From Planctomycetota bacterium (GTDB lineage Bacteria; Planctomycetota; UBA8742; UBA2392), in the NCBI GenBank assembly GCA_016722065.1, contig JADKGX010000001.1:2356001-2420000 (forward strand): a stretch of 64,000 nt of DNA, written 5' to 3'. The number at the start of each line of letters is the position of its first letter. The stretch's first letter is position 1. This document shows positions 1 to 8,300 of the stretch, one piece after another. The translations under genes were made by a program, and so were the position numbers. Under the pieces are notes generated by a model. The model saw nothing but the letters and a program-made list of their open reading frames with translations. It was not told where the DNA came from and searched no databases.

Positions 1-244
1 GCCTGAGCAAGACGTCGCTGCGGTCCATCAATCCAATCGCCGGACCATGTTTGAAGAGCTGCCAGAGGTGGTTCGCAAGTCAGCCCAGGATGTGGATGGC
101 CTCAAGGCCCTCAAAACGGGCGAATTGAACTGCTACCGCTTCTTTGGCAACGGCATGAACAAGACCACGGACCTGGCCAAGCTGGAAAGTGACCTGAAGT
201 TCGAGTTCAAGGCCGAAGCCAAGGAACCCGCCAAGGACAAGTAG
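1..244 (+). CDS. 3' fragment of a DUF2330-like secreted protein
   Basis: The frame is open from the window edge to a TAG at 242-244, so the gene starts upstream and only about 80 C-terminal residues are visible. They match the end of the next gene: NRRTMFEELPEVVRK against NRETRFSALPDAVKK, and DLAKLESDLKFEFKA against DLAKLEGDLTFEFKA. It is therefore the first visible member of a tandem family of at least three genes. The gap to the next gene is 38 bp, which suggests one transcript. The function is unknown. The missing N-terminus presumably carries a signal peptide, as in the two full copies; that part is inference. Confidence 0.75.
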   Translation, partial: PEQDVAAVHQSNRRTMFEELPEVVRKSAQDVDGLKALKTGELNCYRFFGNGMNKTTDLAKLESDLKFEFKAEAKEPAKDK

Positions 245-282
245 ACGCCCCTGACACCGCAACGCCAAACCGGAGCCAACCC

Positions 283-1299
283 ATGAAGAACGCGATCCTT
301 GTTTTCACTGCTGCACTGGCCTTTGCCCCCATGCTGGCCCACAACCCCGTCCAGGCCTGCTTGCACGGGCCAAGCGAATACACCGTGCCCATCAAGGCCG
401 GAGCCCAGGCCGGGCTGATCTTTTTTGCAGACGGTCGTCAGGAAATGGTGATTCGACCCAGCTACCAATCCCAGGCGCCAGAGGAAGGCAAGAAGGCCAA
501 GAACGACGCCTCTGCCAAGTTGACTTCGCTGGCCTGGATCATTCCCACACCCAGCCTGCCGGATACATACAAGGAGGCCGACGCCGGCCTGTTCACGAAG
601 CTTGAGGAATTCACCAAGCAGGAAGAAAAGGACAAGAAGAACTGGGGCCCCCGCGAGGGCAAAGCCGGCGGGGTGGCACTCGGGGCCGAAGAAGACGGCG
701 TGACTTTCGAGGAAGAGGTGGTGGTCGGCGACTACAAGATTCAGCCCATCAAGGCCAAGGGTGAACTGGGCGGAAAAGAGCTGAACGCCTGGCTGAAGGA
801 CAACGGCTTTGGAGAGTTGAAGGAAGCTGTGCTGAAGTACTACCTGGACAAAGACTATTACTGGCTGGCCGTCAAGCTGCACAACGCCAAAGGCCTGCCT
901 GAAGACGGCAACGTCAAGCCGCTGCAGATCGGCTTCAATACTGAAAAACCCTGCTACCCGATCAAGATCAACGCGGGCTCGGGCGAGTTCGACCTGGCCC
1001 TGTGGTTGATCACGAACAAAGAAATCGACCTGGACAAAACCAAGGCCTTTGGCCTGAAGACCTTTGAGCAGGAAGACGCAGAGATGGTGCAGCAGAATCG
1101 CGAAACCCGCTTTTCGGCCCTGCCTGACGCCGTCAAGAAAGTGGCAACTGACGACGCGGGCCTCAAGACCTTGAAATCCGGCAAGCTGCGTTGCTATCGC
1201 TTTGCGGCCTACGGACTCGACAAGGAAGTCGACCTTGCCAAACTGGAAGGCGACCTGACATTCGAGTTCAAGGCTGCGGCCGCCAAAGACGGCAAGTAG
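283..1299 (+). CDS. DUF2330-like secreted protein, second copy
   Basis: A 338-residue protein with an N-terminal signal peptide (about residues 1-25), cleaved near a Cys in QACLHGPSEY. A block around residues 80-100 (SLAWIIPTPSLPDTY), together with the preceding GRQEMVIRPSYQ, resembles the core of DUF2330 proteins, whose typical pattern is a Cys after the signal, a GR..V...Y strand and a W(V/I)(V/I)P.P..PD motif. The family has no known biochemical role; export to the periplasm or surface is predicted. GGAG at 272-275 lies 7 nt before the ATG and supports this start. The C-terminal half is closely similar to the flanking copies (NVKPLQIGF, YPIKI). The DUF2330 call is from memory of the family and not from a search. 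Confidence 0.7.
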   Translation: MKNAILVFTAALAFAPMLAHNPVQACLHGPSEYTVPIKAGAQAGLIFFADGRQEMVIRPSYQSQAPEEGKKAKNDASAKLTSLAWIIPTPSLPDTYKEADAGLFTKLEEFTKQEEKDKKNWGPREGKAGGVALGAEEDGVTFEEEVVVGDYKIQPIKAKGELGGKELNAWLKDNGFGELKEAVLKYYLDKDYYWLAVKLHNAKGLPEDGNVKPLQIGFNTEKPCYPIKINAGSGEFDLALWLITNKEIDLDKTKAFGLKTFEQEDAEMVQQNRETRFSALPDAVKKVATDDAGLKTLKSGKLRCYRFAAYGLDKEVDLAKLEGDLTFEFKAAAAKDGK

Positions 1300-1316
1300 C
1301 CCCCAGCAGGCATTCC

Positions 1317-1344
1317 AAGGGGGGCGGGCGACCGCCCCCTTTTT
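1317..1344 (+). terminator. Rho-independent terminator between DUF2330-like genes
   Basis: A GC-rich hairpin with arms AAGGGGGGCGG and CCGCCCCCTTTT and a four-base loop, running into a T tract. It follows the stop at 1299 by 17 bp. It also abuts the ATG at 1346, which argues against that ATG as the start of the next gene, because a ribosome-binding site would lie inside the stem. Confidence 0.75.
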
Positions 1345-1360
1345 CATGCCGGAGACGCCG

Positions 1361-2500
1361 GTGCGACTGGTTGCAACCATATTGCTGCTGCTTGCCTTGG
1401 GGCTGACACTCCGTACGCCTGCTGTGGAAGCGTGCATTCACGCGCCCAAGGACCTGGAGTTTCCGATCGAGGCCGGGTCTCAGCGCGGCATCGTGATGTG
1501 GGACAACGGCCGTGAAGAGCTGGTGTTGATGCCCGGTTACAAGCTGGCCGATACCAAAGACGGCAAGTCGCCCGAGATCGCAGAAAGCGGCCTGGTGGCA
1601 AACTTCAAGTCGTTTGCCTGGTTGGTGCCCGTGCCATCGATTCCTGATGCATACAAGGAGACGGCGACCACGGTGTTCAAGGACATGCACGCCTTTACAA
1701 CCGTGCACCCGCGACTGGAAGAACTCAAGACCGACGACGGCCCTGTGCTTACAGCGCCCGAAGAAACCCAGGAAGGCATGCAGTTCCTGGAGGCCGTGAA
1801 CATCGGCGAATACTCCATCCAGCCGATCAAGGCCAAAGGCGAGTCTGGCGGCAAAGAACTCAACGCCTGGCTCAAGGACAAGGGTTTTGGCGAAGTCAGC
1901 AGCGCCAGCCTGCGTTGGTATGTCAAGCATGACTGGTGCTGGCTGGCCGTGCGCATGGCAAGCGACAAAGGTTTGCCTGACAAAGCTGACGTCAAACCGC
2001 TGCAGATCAGCTTCAAGACGCCGCGCCCGGTGTACCCCCTGAAGATCCAGGATGGCCGCGGCGAGTTTGATGCGGAGCTGTGGGTGATTGTGCGCGAGAG
2101 ACTGGATCTTTCCAAGCTGCGCCAGTGGGGACTGGAAACGCCCGAGATGCGCGACGACTACTATGTGCAGGACCACCGCGAAACTGGCTTTGCGGCGTTG
2201 CCTGAAAGCGTGCGGGCCATTGGCGCCGAACAGGAGGACTTCAAGGCCTTGCGCCTGGGGGCGATGTTCTGTTACCGCATTTCCGGCAAGCTGATGGAGG
2301 CGCCCGACGGACAGGATGTGGCGGCTTGGGTGGACGACCTGTACTTCGAGTTTGAGAAAGACGCCGCCCCCAAGCCCAAGGACGAAGTCAAGCCAACCCC
2401 CCCGGAAGAAAAGCAGCCCGAAGGCGACAAGCCGGAAGGCAAGTCGCAAGACAAGCCGGGCGACAAGAAGCCCGAAGGCAAAGAAGGGCAAGGCAAATAG
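1361..2500 (+). CDS. DUF2330-like secreted protein, third copy, with Pro/Lys/Glu tail
   Basis: About 379 residues, paralogous to the preceding gene across the mature part (ACIHAPKDLEFPIEAGSQ, SFAWLVPVPSIPDAY, DVKPLQISFKTPRPVYPLKI). The GTG at 1361 is preferred: GGAG at 1351-1354 is 6 nt upstream, whereas the in-frame ATG at 1346 sits directly on the terminator tail and has no Shine-Dalgarno sequence. The GTG start gives a compact signal peptide (MRLVATILLLLALGLTL). The last 50 or so residues form a hydrophilic Lys/Pro/Glu extension with repeated KPEG units. The other two copies lack it. This may be a surface stalk or a disordered linker. The function is unknown. Confidence 0.7.
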   Translation: MRLVATILLLLALGLTLRTPAVEACIHAPKDLEFPIEAGSQRGIVMWDNGREELVLMPGYKLADTKDGKSPEIAESGLVANFKSFAWLVPVPSIPDAYKETATTVFKDMHAFTTVHPRLEELKTDDGPVLTAPEETQEGMQFLEAVNIGEYSIQPIKAKGESGGKELNAWLKDKGFGEVSSASLRWYVKHDWCWLAVRMASDKGLPDKADVKPLQISFKTPRPVYPLKIQDGRGEFDAELWVIVRERLDLSKLRQWGLETPEMRDDYYVQDHRETGFAALPESVRAIGAEQEDFKALRLGAMFCYRISGKLMEAPDGQDVAAWVDDLYFEFEKDAAPKPKDEVKPTPPEEKQPEGDKPEGKSQDKPGDKKPEGKEGQGK

Positions 2501-2584
2501 GGGGGCGCCCCTGCCCGGCCATTTGGAACCCTGAAACGTTCGAGGGGTGGCGGTCACGCGCCCCGTAAATACACTCCGCGCCGT

Positions 2585-2662
<78 letters not shown>

Positions 2663-2730
2663 CATAACCCAAGTAAATGGCGGCATTCTAGTCGATCGCC
2701 GCTCAGCCAACGCGGCGCTGCTGTTTAGCA

Positions 2731-2757
2731 AGTCCCCCAACAAGTCCCCCAGGAAGT
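2731..2757 (+). repeat. Left arm-type repeat pair (GTCCCCCA, 12-bp period)
   Basis: Two copies of GTCCCCCA(A/G) start at 2732 and 2744, 12 bp apart, about 70 bp inside attL. A nearly identical pair with the same 12-bp spacing and orientation lies at 16311-16337 inside the right end. A matched pair at both ends of an integrase-mobilised element is what arm-type integrase binding sites look like. The site function is inferred. Confidence 0.55.
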
Positions 2758-2793
2758 GGTTTTGCTCGCGGAAACTGCCATGCAGGGGCGCCC

Positions 2794-3393
2794 ATGACCG
2801 AAAAACCGAAACCCTCGCCGTTTGTCGAGGAGTTGTATGCCTTGTGGAGCAGGTACTACCTGTTCACGGCGCAGCGCAGAGTTGTGGACCTCGTGCTTGA
2901 ACACTACGACGACCTTGTGATCCCACATCCCTCTCGAAGCTTTCTCTATCAGACCGCGCTAGATGCGATGATTCTTGATCTGGTAGTGCTATGGGACGTG
3001 AACGGCAAGGGGTCACTGGTCAGTGTTGCCAAGCGCCTAACTTCAACTCCAGAGCAGGATCTAGCGGCATACGTAGGAAGGGTGCGCAGCGGTCAGGACG
3101 CCCGTGAAGCAGGGCGTTTCATCGATTCCGAGTTGCAGAAGATTTCGCCCACGCTGGCAAAGCTGATAACGGCGCGAAACAAGACGATTGCACATCTCGA
3201 CCGACCTGACTCGCAGCAGCCATTCAGCGTTGGCCGTGATGGGATCGATTCTATTCAGACTACGTCGTTGGGCGCACTGAAGAACCTGACCGCGCTCGTG
3301 GACGAGTTTCCCCCCGTGGGGGGCGAACTCATTACCGCTGCCGGTGAAAACCTAGTACAGGATCTACGCAGATCCACGCGTGGTGACAACTAG
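2794..3393 (+). CDS. HEPN-domain protein (AbiU2-like), candidate abortive-infection RNase
   Basis: A 199-residue, mostly helical protein. Residues 128-134 read RNKTIAH, the R-x(4-6)-H motif with a polar residue after Arg that marks catalytic HEPN ribonucleases. The local sequence ITARNKTIAHLD resembles HEPN_AbiU2 proteins. Such proteins usually cleave RNA as toxins or abortive-infection effectors, often as dimers. It is the only + strand gene in the island cargo and stops 7 bp before the stop of the convergent nuclease gene. It follows attL and the left arm repeats by about 35 bp. No obvious antitoxin gene adjoins it, so it is either self-contained or controlled by the convergent operon. The HEPN assignment is from the motif; the target is unknown. 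Confidence 0.65.
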   Translation: MTEKPKPSPFVEELYALWSRYYLFTAQRRVVDLVLEHYDDLVIPHPSRSFLYQTALDAMILDLVVLWDVNGKGSLVSVAKRLTSTPEQDLAAYVGRVRSGQDAREAGRFIDSELQKISPTLAKLITARNKTIAHLDRPDSQQPFSVGRDGIDSIQTTSLGALKNLTALVDEFPPVGGELITAAGENLVQDLRRSTRGDN

Positions 3394-3400
3394 CCGAGCT

Positions 3401-5023
3401 TCATTCAGAGGCGGACGTCCCGGTCCCAAACAGAAACTCGGATGCGGCGGGGCTTCCTACGGCCCGCGTGCCAGGAAGGTCACCGTAAGCTGCGAGCAGG
3501 GCTCGGGGGGCGATGTTAGTTAGTATACAGCCCTCGACTGTCCAACCTGCCATGCCTGTTTCCCAGTCGCTGATCGCCATCACATGCAGGTTTTTGCGCA
3601 GCCAGTCGATCCTTGGGCGTAGCTGGTCGCGCCAGATTTCGCCCGTCTCCTTGTCGAAGCGGTCGAACTCGTCGCGAAATTCGGGCGTGCGTACTGCGCC
3701 CGAGGCGTACTTGCATTCACACACGGTGACTTGCTTGCGGTTGCGGTCGAACACGACCAAATCCAGGTCGTTGCATGCTTGCGGCACCTCGACGCCGGCA
3801 ACGGCTTTGCCTTCGGCGACGTAACAGGCGTAGCGGTCGGTCAGGACTTTGTTGCTGTCAAACGGTTTCTCGATGCCCGCGAACTGCAACTGGTACCACG
3901 CCAGGTGCGTAGAGCCGCGCGTTTGCAGTTGCTGCCGCATGCGGCCGACGCCCTCATTCCCAGCCGGGATTTCGACCTGACCACGCATTGCGTCGTGGGC
4001 GATTTCATAGACGGTCATGTCCGTGGCAGATGCGCACATCAGGGCCATCGGTTTGCCGCGGTCGATCACTGGCAGCATCGCAAATGCCCGCGGTGTGACC
4101 TTCAGCCAGGGTGACTTGGCGTCAAAGCAAGCGTCATGGTACGCCTTGCTAACGGCCGTCCAACGCCTCATCGCGTCGTCCACGAATCTCTTGCAGGCAG
4201 CGAGTTCCACGCTGGACTTGCCATGGGCGTCTTGGATCAGATGCGCAAGGGTGTCGATGCCGTAGAGGCCGACTTCGCCGGCCAACTTGCCCTTCTGCTT
4301 TTCCCGCACAAATTTGAACAAGACGCGCAAGGGCCATAGTTCGATGCCGTAGATTGCCATGAAGACCGCGCGTAGTTCATCCCTGCTCGCCGGCGTGTCC
4401 ACGAGCTTGTGGAAGCGTGACATGTCCGGCGCATGTTGCTCGGGTACAGCGGGGTTTTCTGCTACTACGTCAAGCAGGAATTGGGCGTGGACAAGCCGGT
4501 TTTCTTTGAACTGCAGAACCATGCGGTCCATTTGCAGCTCGCGCTTGAGCTTCGTTTTGGCGAAGGACAGCGCCGCCCACGCCTCCGACGCAATCAGCCA
4601 TCCATGACAGTCCTGCCATAGTCTTTGTGCGGCAAAGGGCGTTTCGCGACCGGCACCGACTGTCCCGTTCACGAGAACTGGCCCATTGGCCGAGAGCATC
4701 AAGCAGATTGCTTTGGCCGTTTCGTGTGCGAGGTATGGGTACGGTCCGACTGGCGGGGGCAGTTTGTCCTTGTCCCACTGACTCACGAACGGCGTGGACA
4801 TACGCTCGAACGTGTTAATCGCGTATGCGAACTCCTGTGGCAGTGTGATGTCAGCAAGGCTGCTGCGGGTGGCTTCCGCCAGCGCGCTGCAGATGACCTG
4901 CAACACGCGCTCGGGGTCCTTGCCCTCAACCGCAGAACGGAGAATGTCCAGATGGGCCAAGTCGAAGAATGGCATCTCGTGCTTCTTCTCGTCGGGCTCA
5001 GGCGCTGGTCTTCGGGCTTTCAT
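3401..5023 (-). CDS. PD-(D/E)XK nuclease-like protein downstream of hsdS
   Basis: A 540-residue protein. The C-terminal part carries a restriction-endonuclease-like core: NDLDLVVFDRNRK (D419/D421) followed by VTVCECKYAS (E436, K438), which fits the D...ExK signature; E412 could be the upstream acidic residue. The first 400 residues are not recognised and have no TM segment. It is the last gene of the hsdR-hsdM-hsdS series, 59 bp after the hsdS stop, so it is probably co-transcribed with the R-M genes. It may be an extra nuclease effector or a modification-dependent enzyme. The Mrr and DUF3883 families share this core. The substrate cannot be read from the sequence. Confidence 0.6.
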   Translation of the reverse strand: MKARRPAPEPDEKKHEMPFFDLAHLDILRSAVEGKDPERVLQVICSALAEATRSSLADITLPQEFAYAINTFERMSTPFVSQWDKDKLPPPVGPYPYLAHETAKAICLMLSANGPVLVNGTVGAGRETPFAAQRLWQDCHGWLIASEAWAALSFAKTKLKRELQMDRMVLQFKENRLVHAQFLLDVVAENPAVPEQHAPDMSRFHKLVDTPASRDELRAVFMAIYGIELWPLRVLFKFVREKQKGKLAGEVGLYGIDTLAHLIQDAHGKSSVELAACKRFVDDAMRRWTAVSKAYHDACFDAKSPWLKVTPRAFAMLPVIDRGKPMALMCASATDMTVYEIAHDAMRGQVEIPAGNEGVGRMRQQLQTRGSTHLAWYQLQFAGIEKPFDSNKVLTDRYACYVAEGKAVAGVEVPQACNDLDLVVFDRNRKQVTVCECKYASGAVRTPEFRDEFDRFDKETGEIWRDQLRPRIDWLRKNLHVMAISDWETGMAGWTVEGCILTNIAPRALLAAYGDLPGTRAVGSPAASEFLFGTGTSASE

Positions 5024-5082
5024 GGTCTACTCGGCTTGGCTCCATAACCATGAACGTGGCCGAGTTTCCGCTCAACCAGACA

Positions 5083-6759
5083 TCAGGTTTCAAGGTGGTG
5101 AACGGCGGCAGCGGCGAATGCGTCGTGGATATCTCGTTGGGCCGCCAGTCGTTTTTCAAGGTTATCCACTAAGCCCATCAGGTCTTTGATCTGGGCGACG
5201 ATGCGGTGTTGTTCTCGATCCGGCGGGACTGGTACGCGGATTAGGCGTAGTTTCGCGGCCTTGATTCCTGTTGCTGTCATGCCGGTCGCTCGTTCTGCCA
5301 GCTCCGCTTGAAACCATGGCGAAAGCAGCAGGATGACGAGGTAAGCACCGTTGACTTCGGCCAGTGGGTGAAAGTTGATCGTGCGCTGTGCCAGCGCAAA
5401 CTTTTCGGGTAGGTCTACTAGTGCGGCATGCCCCATTGGGGCTTCTGTTGTGAATAGGACGTCACCTTCCTTAGGGAACCCGCGTGTCATCAACTTTTCG
5501 TAGTCTGCCTCAGTCACGAATTCTTCGGGTTCTAAGCTGATGTAGCCCAGTTTGATGTTTTTGGCCGTCAACAGACGAACACCGCTTGCGGTCTTCTTGG
5601 GCGTTTTTCCACGGTAGTCGATGAACTGGACAAGGTGCTGAAGCGGTGCCCAAGACCAGCCATCGGGAAGGGCGTCGTCACGTTCATACTCGGTCGAGTC
5701 CTTGCCAACGCGGGTGCGCCCGGCCGCCGCGATTGCAGTCAGTTGTGTTTTCGCTCGCTCGACCAGCGCACTGGCAGGTTCGTCGTTGGGGTTTTGGGGT
5801 ACTAGGCGGCCTCTTACCGCTAGTTGTAGGACGGTTTGGCGTAGGGGCTCTATGTCGGCGGGGGTGGTGAACAGGTCGTGGATGTTTTCGGCGATGCGCT
5901 GCCAGGCGGTTTCGACCTCTTCGTGGGTGTCGGCCTGCTGGAGCGCGGCGAGGGCGGAGTCGCGCAGCGCCTGGCGCGTCGTTTCGCGGGCGTCCCGCGC
6001 AGCCTCCAGCCTGTCGAGCAGACCCATCAACTCTTCGACTCGGGCCACGATGCGGCGCTGCTCGGCTGCGGGCGGAACCGGCACATAGCCCTGCTGAAAG
6101 TCACCGTCATTGATAGCGGGGTAAGCCACGCCTTTCTGCTTTGCATTGACGTAGTCCACAAACACCGGCGAGCGAAGGTAGAAATACAGATATCGGGCGC
6201 TGATTCCCTCGTGAGGCATGAGCACCGAGAACGCCGTGCTAACGATGGGCTCGGGATCGAATTCTCGGTCTAGTACCGCGATGTTGTTCAGGTACGGGCG
6301 AACTGTCGAATAGATCACGCAACCACGACCAACTCGTTTTCTGGCCCGGCTGGGGGCGTCAGCAGGCTCAATGACTGCGACGGTCTCGCCGATGGTGCCC
6401 TTCTCATTGTCGATGGCGGAAACGTCAACGTACGAGAAGCGGGAGGTCGGTTCGCCCTGGCCTAGGTCGTGCGCACAATCGGCAATCTGCGCCCATGCCC
6501 AACCCGCCGGTACTTCATGTGGAAGTTCGTCCGTCGCCAGTCTGGGCAAGCGTTTCGCCCGGATCTCGCCGCTCGCCACGAGTTGAAGTCTTGATTGCCT
6601 TGCCCGCTCTAGTAGCTGCTCAGCCGGCTCATCATCAGGATTCTGTGGCACCAGCTTGCCGCGCACGGCCAGTTGCAGCACAAGCTCGCGCAGGCGGTCG
6701 GCGGCGTTGGGTGCTTCGGCGAGTGTGTCAAAGGCGGCGATCAGATCCTGCGGGGTCAT
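5083..6759 (-). CDS. hsdS: Type I restriction-modification specificity subunit HsdS
   Basis: A 558-residue specificity subunit of the M2S/R2M2S complex. It has two target-recognition domains (about residues 95-215 and 345-500), each followed by a conserved helical spacer (EQRRIVARVEELMGLLDRLE and EQHRIVAQIKDLMGLVDNLE). The two halves show internal duplication: LQLAVRGKLVPQNPDDEPA near the N-terminus and LQLAVRGRLVPQNPNDEPA near residue 305. Two TRDs predict a bipartite DNA target. The ATG overlaps the hsdM stop (ATGA), indicating translational coupling. The length fits the family. The target sequence cannot be predicted here. Confidence 0.92.
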   Translation of the reverse strand: MTPQDLIAAFDTLAEAPNAADRLRELVLQLAVRGKLVPQNPDDEPAEQLLERARQSRLQLVASGEIRAKRLPRLATDELPHEVPAGWAWAQIADCAHDLGQGEPTSRFSYVDVSAIDNEKGTIGETVAVIEPADAPSRARKRVGRGCVIYSTVRPYLNNIAVLDREFDPEPIVSTAFSVLMPHEGISARYLYFYLRSPVFVDYVNAKQKGVAYPAINDGDFQQGYVPVPPAAEQRRIVARVEELMGLLDRLEAARDARETTRQALRDSALAALQQADTHEEVETAWQRIAENIHDLFTTPADIEPLRQTVLQLAVRGRLVPQNPNDEPASALVERAKTQLTAIAAAGRTRVGKDSTEYERDDALPDGWSWAPLQHLVQFIDYRGKTPKKTASGVRLLTAKNIKLGYISLEPEEFVTEADYEKLMTRGFPKEGDVLFTTEAPMGHAALVDLPEKFALAQRTINFHPLAEVNGAYLVILLLSPWFQAELAERATGMTATGIKAAKLRLIRVPVPPDREQHRIVAQIKDLMGLVDNLEKRLAAQRDIHDAFAAAAVHHLET

Positions 6760-8287
6760 GCCTGCTCCCCAGACAGGGCTGACTCCAGCACCTGTCGCAA
6801 CTGCTCGCGCAGCGCGGCTGCTGCCGCCCGTTCCTTATCAAACTTGACCAGCAGCTCGTCCGGGTCGTCGTGGCCGGCCTCGGGCGCGTTGGGGTTGCTG
6901 ATGTCGAGGTTGAAGCCGCGCTCGCGGATCTGGTCGATGGTGACCTTCCAGGCGCGCTCATTCTCGACGCGCTTGTCCCACCAGGCCTTCTCGGGCTCGA
7001 ACTCCTCGATGCGCATGGGCTTGGTCTTGCTGTACGACTTGTAGCCCTCGGGGTACGGATGCTCGTAATACCAGACGTGCTTGGTGGACTTGCCCTTTTC
7101 GAAGAACAGCACGTTGGTCTTGATCGACGTGTACGGCGCGAACACGCCCTTGGGCATGCGCACGATGGTGTGCAGGTTGCACTCGGTCAGCAGCTTTTCC
7201 TTGATCCGGGTTTTGACGCCTTCGCCGAACAGTGTGCCATCGGGCAAGACCACGGCTGCGCGGCCGCCGTCCTTGAGCATCTCAATGATCAGGACCAGGA
7301 ACAGGTCGGCGGTTTCCCGTGTACGGAACTCGGTGGGGAAATTGTTTTCGATGCCGTCTTCTTCCATGCCGCCAAACGGCGGGTTGGTGAGAACGACGTC
7401 AACGCGGTCGCGCTGGCTGATGTCGCGCAGGGGCCGTGACAGGGTGTTGTCGTGGGCGACGCCGGTGGGCACGTCGATGCCGTGGACGATCATGTTGGTG
7501 ACGCACAGCAGGTGCGGCAGCGGCTTTTTATCCACTCCGCGCACGCTGATTTGGAGTTGCGTCTCGTCAGCGGCGGTGTCCACATCATTACTGCGCACGT
7601 GTTCGATTGCGCATGAGAGGAAACCGCCCGTGCCGCAGGCGGGGTCCAGTATGGTCTCGCCCAGCTGGGGTTGATGATGTCTACGGCAAACTGGGTAACG
7701 GCACGCGGCGTGTAGATCTCTCCGGAGTTGCCAGCGCTCTGCAGGTCCTTCAGAATCTGCTCGTAAATGTCCCCGAACAAGTGGCGTTTCTTGGCGTCGT
7801 TAAAGTCGATGTCGGCTTGAATCTTGTTGATCACCTGACGTAGCAGAGTGCCGGACTTCATGTACTGGTAGCTGTCTTCGAAGACGCTACGGACGAGCAA
7901 ACGGCGTTGGCGCAGCCGGCGTGCCGCCTTTGCAGCTTTGTTGCTGCCCTCGACCTGCGGGCCGACCTCCATGCCCTTCAGCGCCGGAAACAACGTCTTG
8001 TCCGCGAAAGTCAGCAGCCCTTCGCCAGTGACGCCTTCGGGGTCGGCCGCCCAGGTTCTCCAGCGCAGGTCTGCGGCCTTGCGCGTTTCGCCGGCTTCCT
8101 GCCACTTAATGTCGGTCAAGGGCGAAACGTAGTCGTCTTCGATCAGCTCCAGTTCCTGTTCGCGGTCGTCCCAGATCTTGAGGAAGAGCAACCAAACAAG
8201 CTGGCCGATGCGCTGGGCGTCACCGTCAACGCCGACGTCCTTGCGCATGATGTCCTGGATGGACTTGATCGTGGTGGATAGGGCCAT
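6756..8287 (-). pseudogene. hsdM: Type I DNA methyltransferase HsdM, single-base frameshift
   Basis: Adenine-N6 methyltransferase of the R-M system, read in two frames. The 5' part (8287 down to about 7670) has the HsdM N-terminal domain and ends in ...GEIYTPRAVTQFAVDIINP. The 3' part resumes as QLGETILDPACGTGGF (SAM-binding motif I) and continues through NPPF (catalytic motif IV) to the stop at 6756. The break is at the G run 7667-7670 on the + strand: one extra G would restore the full frame of about 510 residues. Everything else is intact, so this is a recent mutation, a sequencing error or a phase switch. If real, the cell lacks modification while hsdR is intact, unless slippage or reversion restores it. 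hsdR ends 13 bp upstream. Confidence 0.88.
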
Positions 8288-8300
8288 GGTTGTTTCCTGA

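Noticed and set aside
1346..1360. ATG at 1346 as start of the third DUF2330-like gene
   Set aside because: It sits on the tail of a terminator with no ribosome-binding site; GTG 1361 has GGAG six bases upstream.
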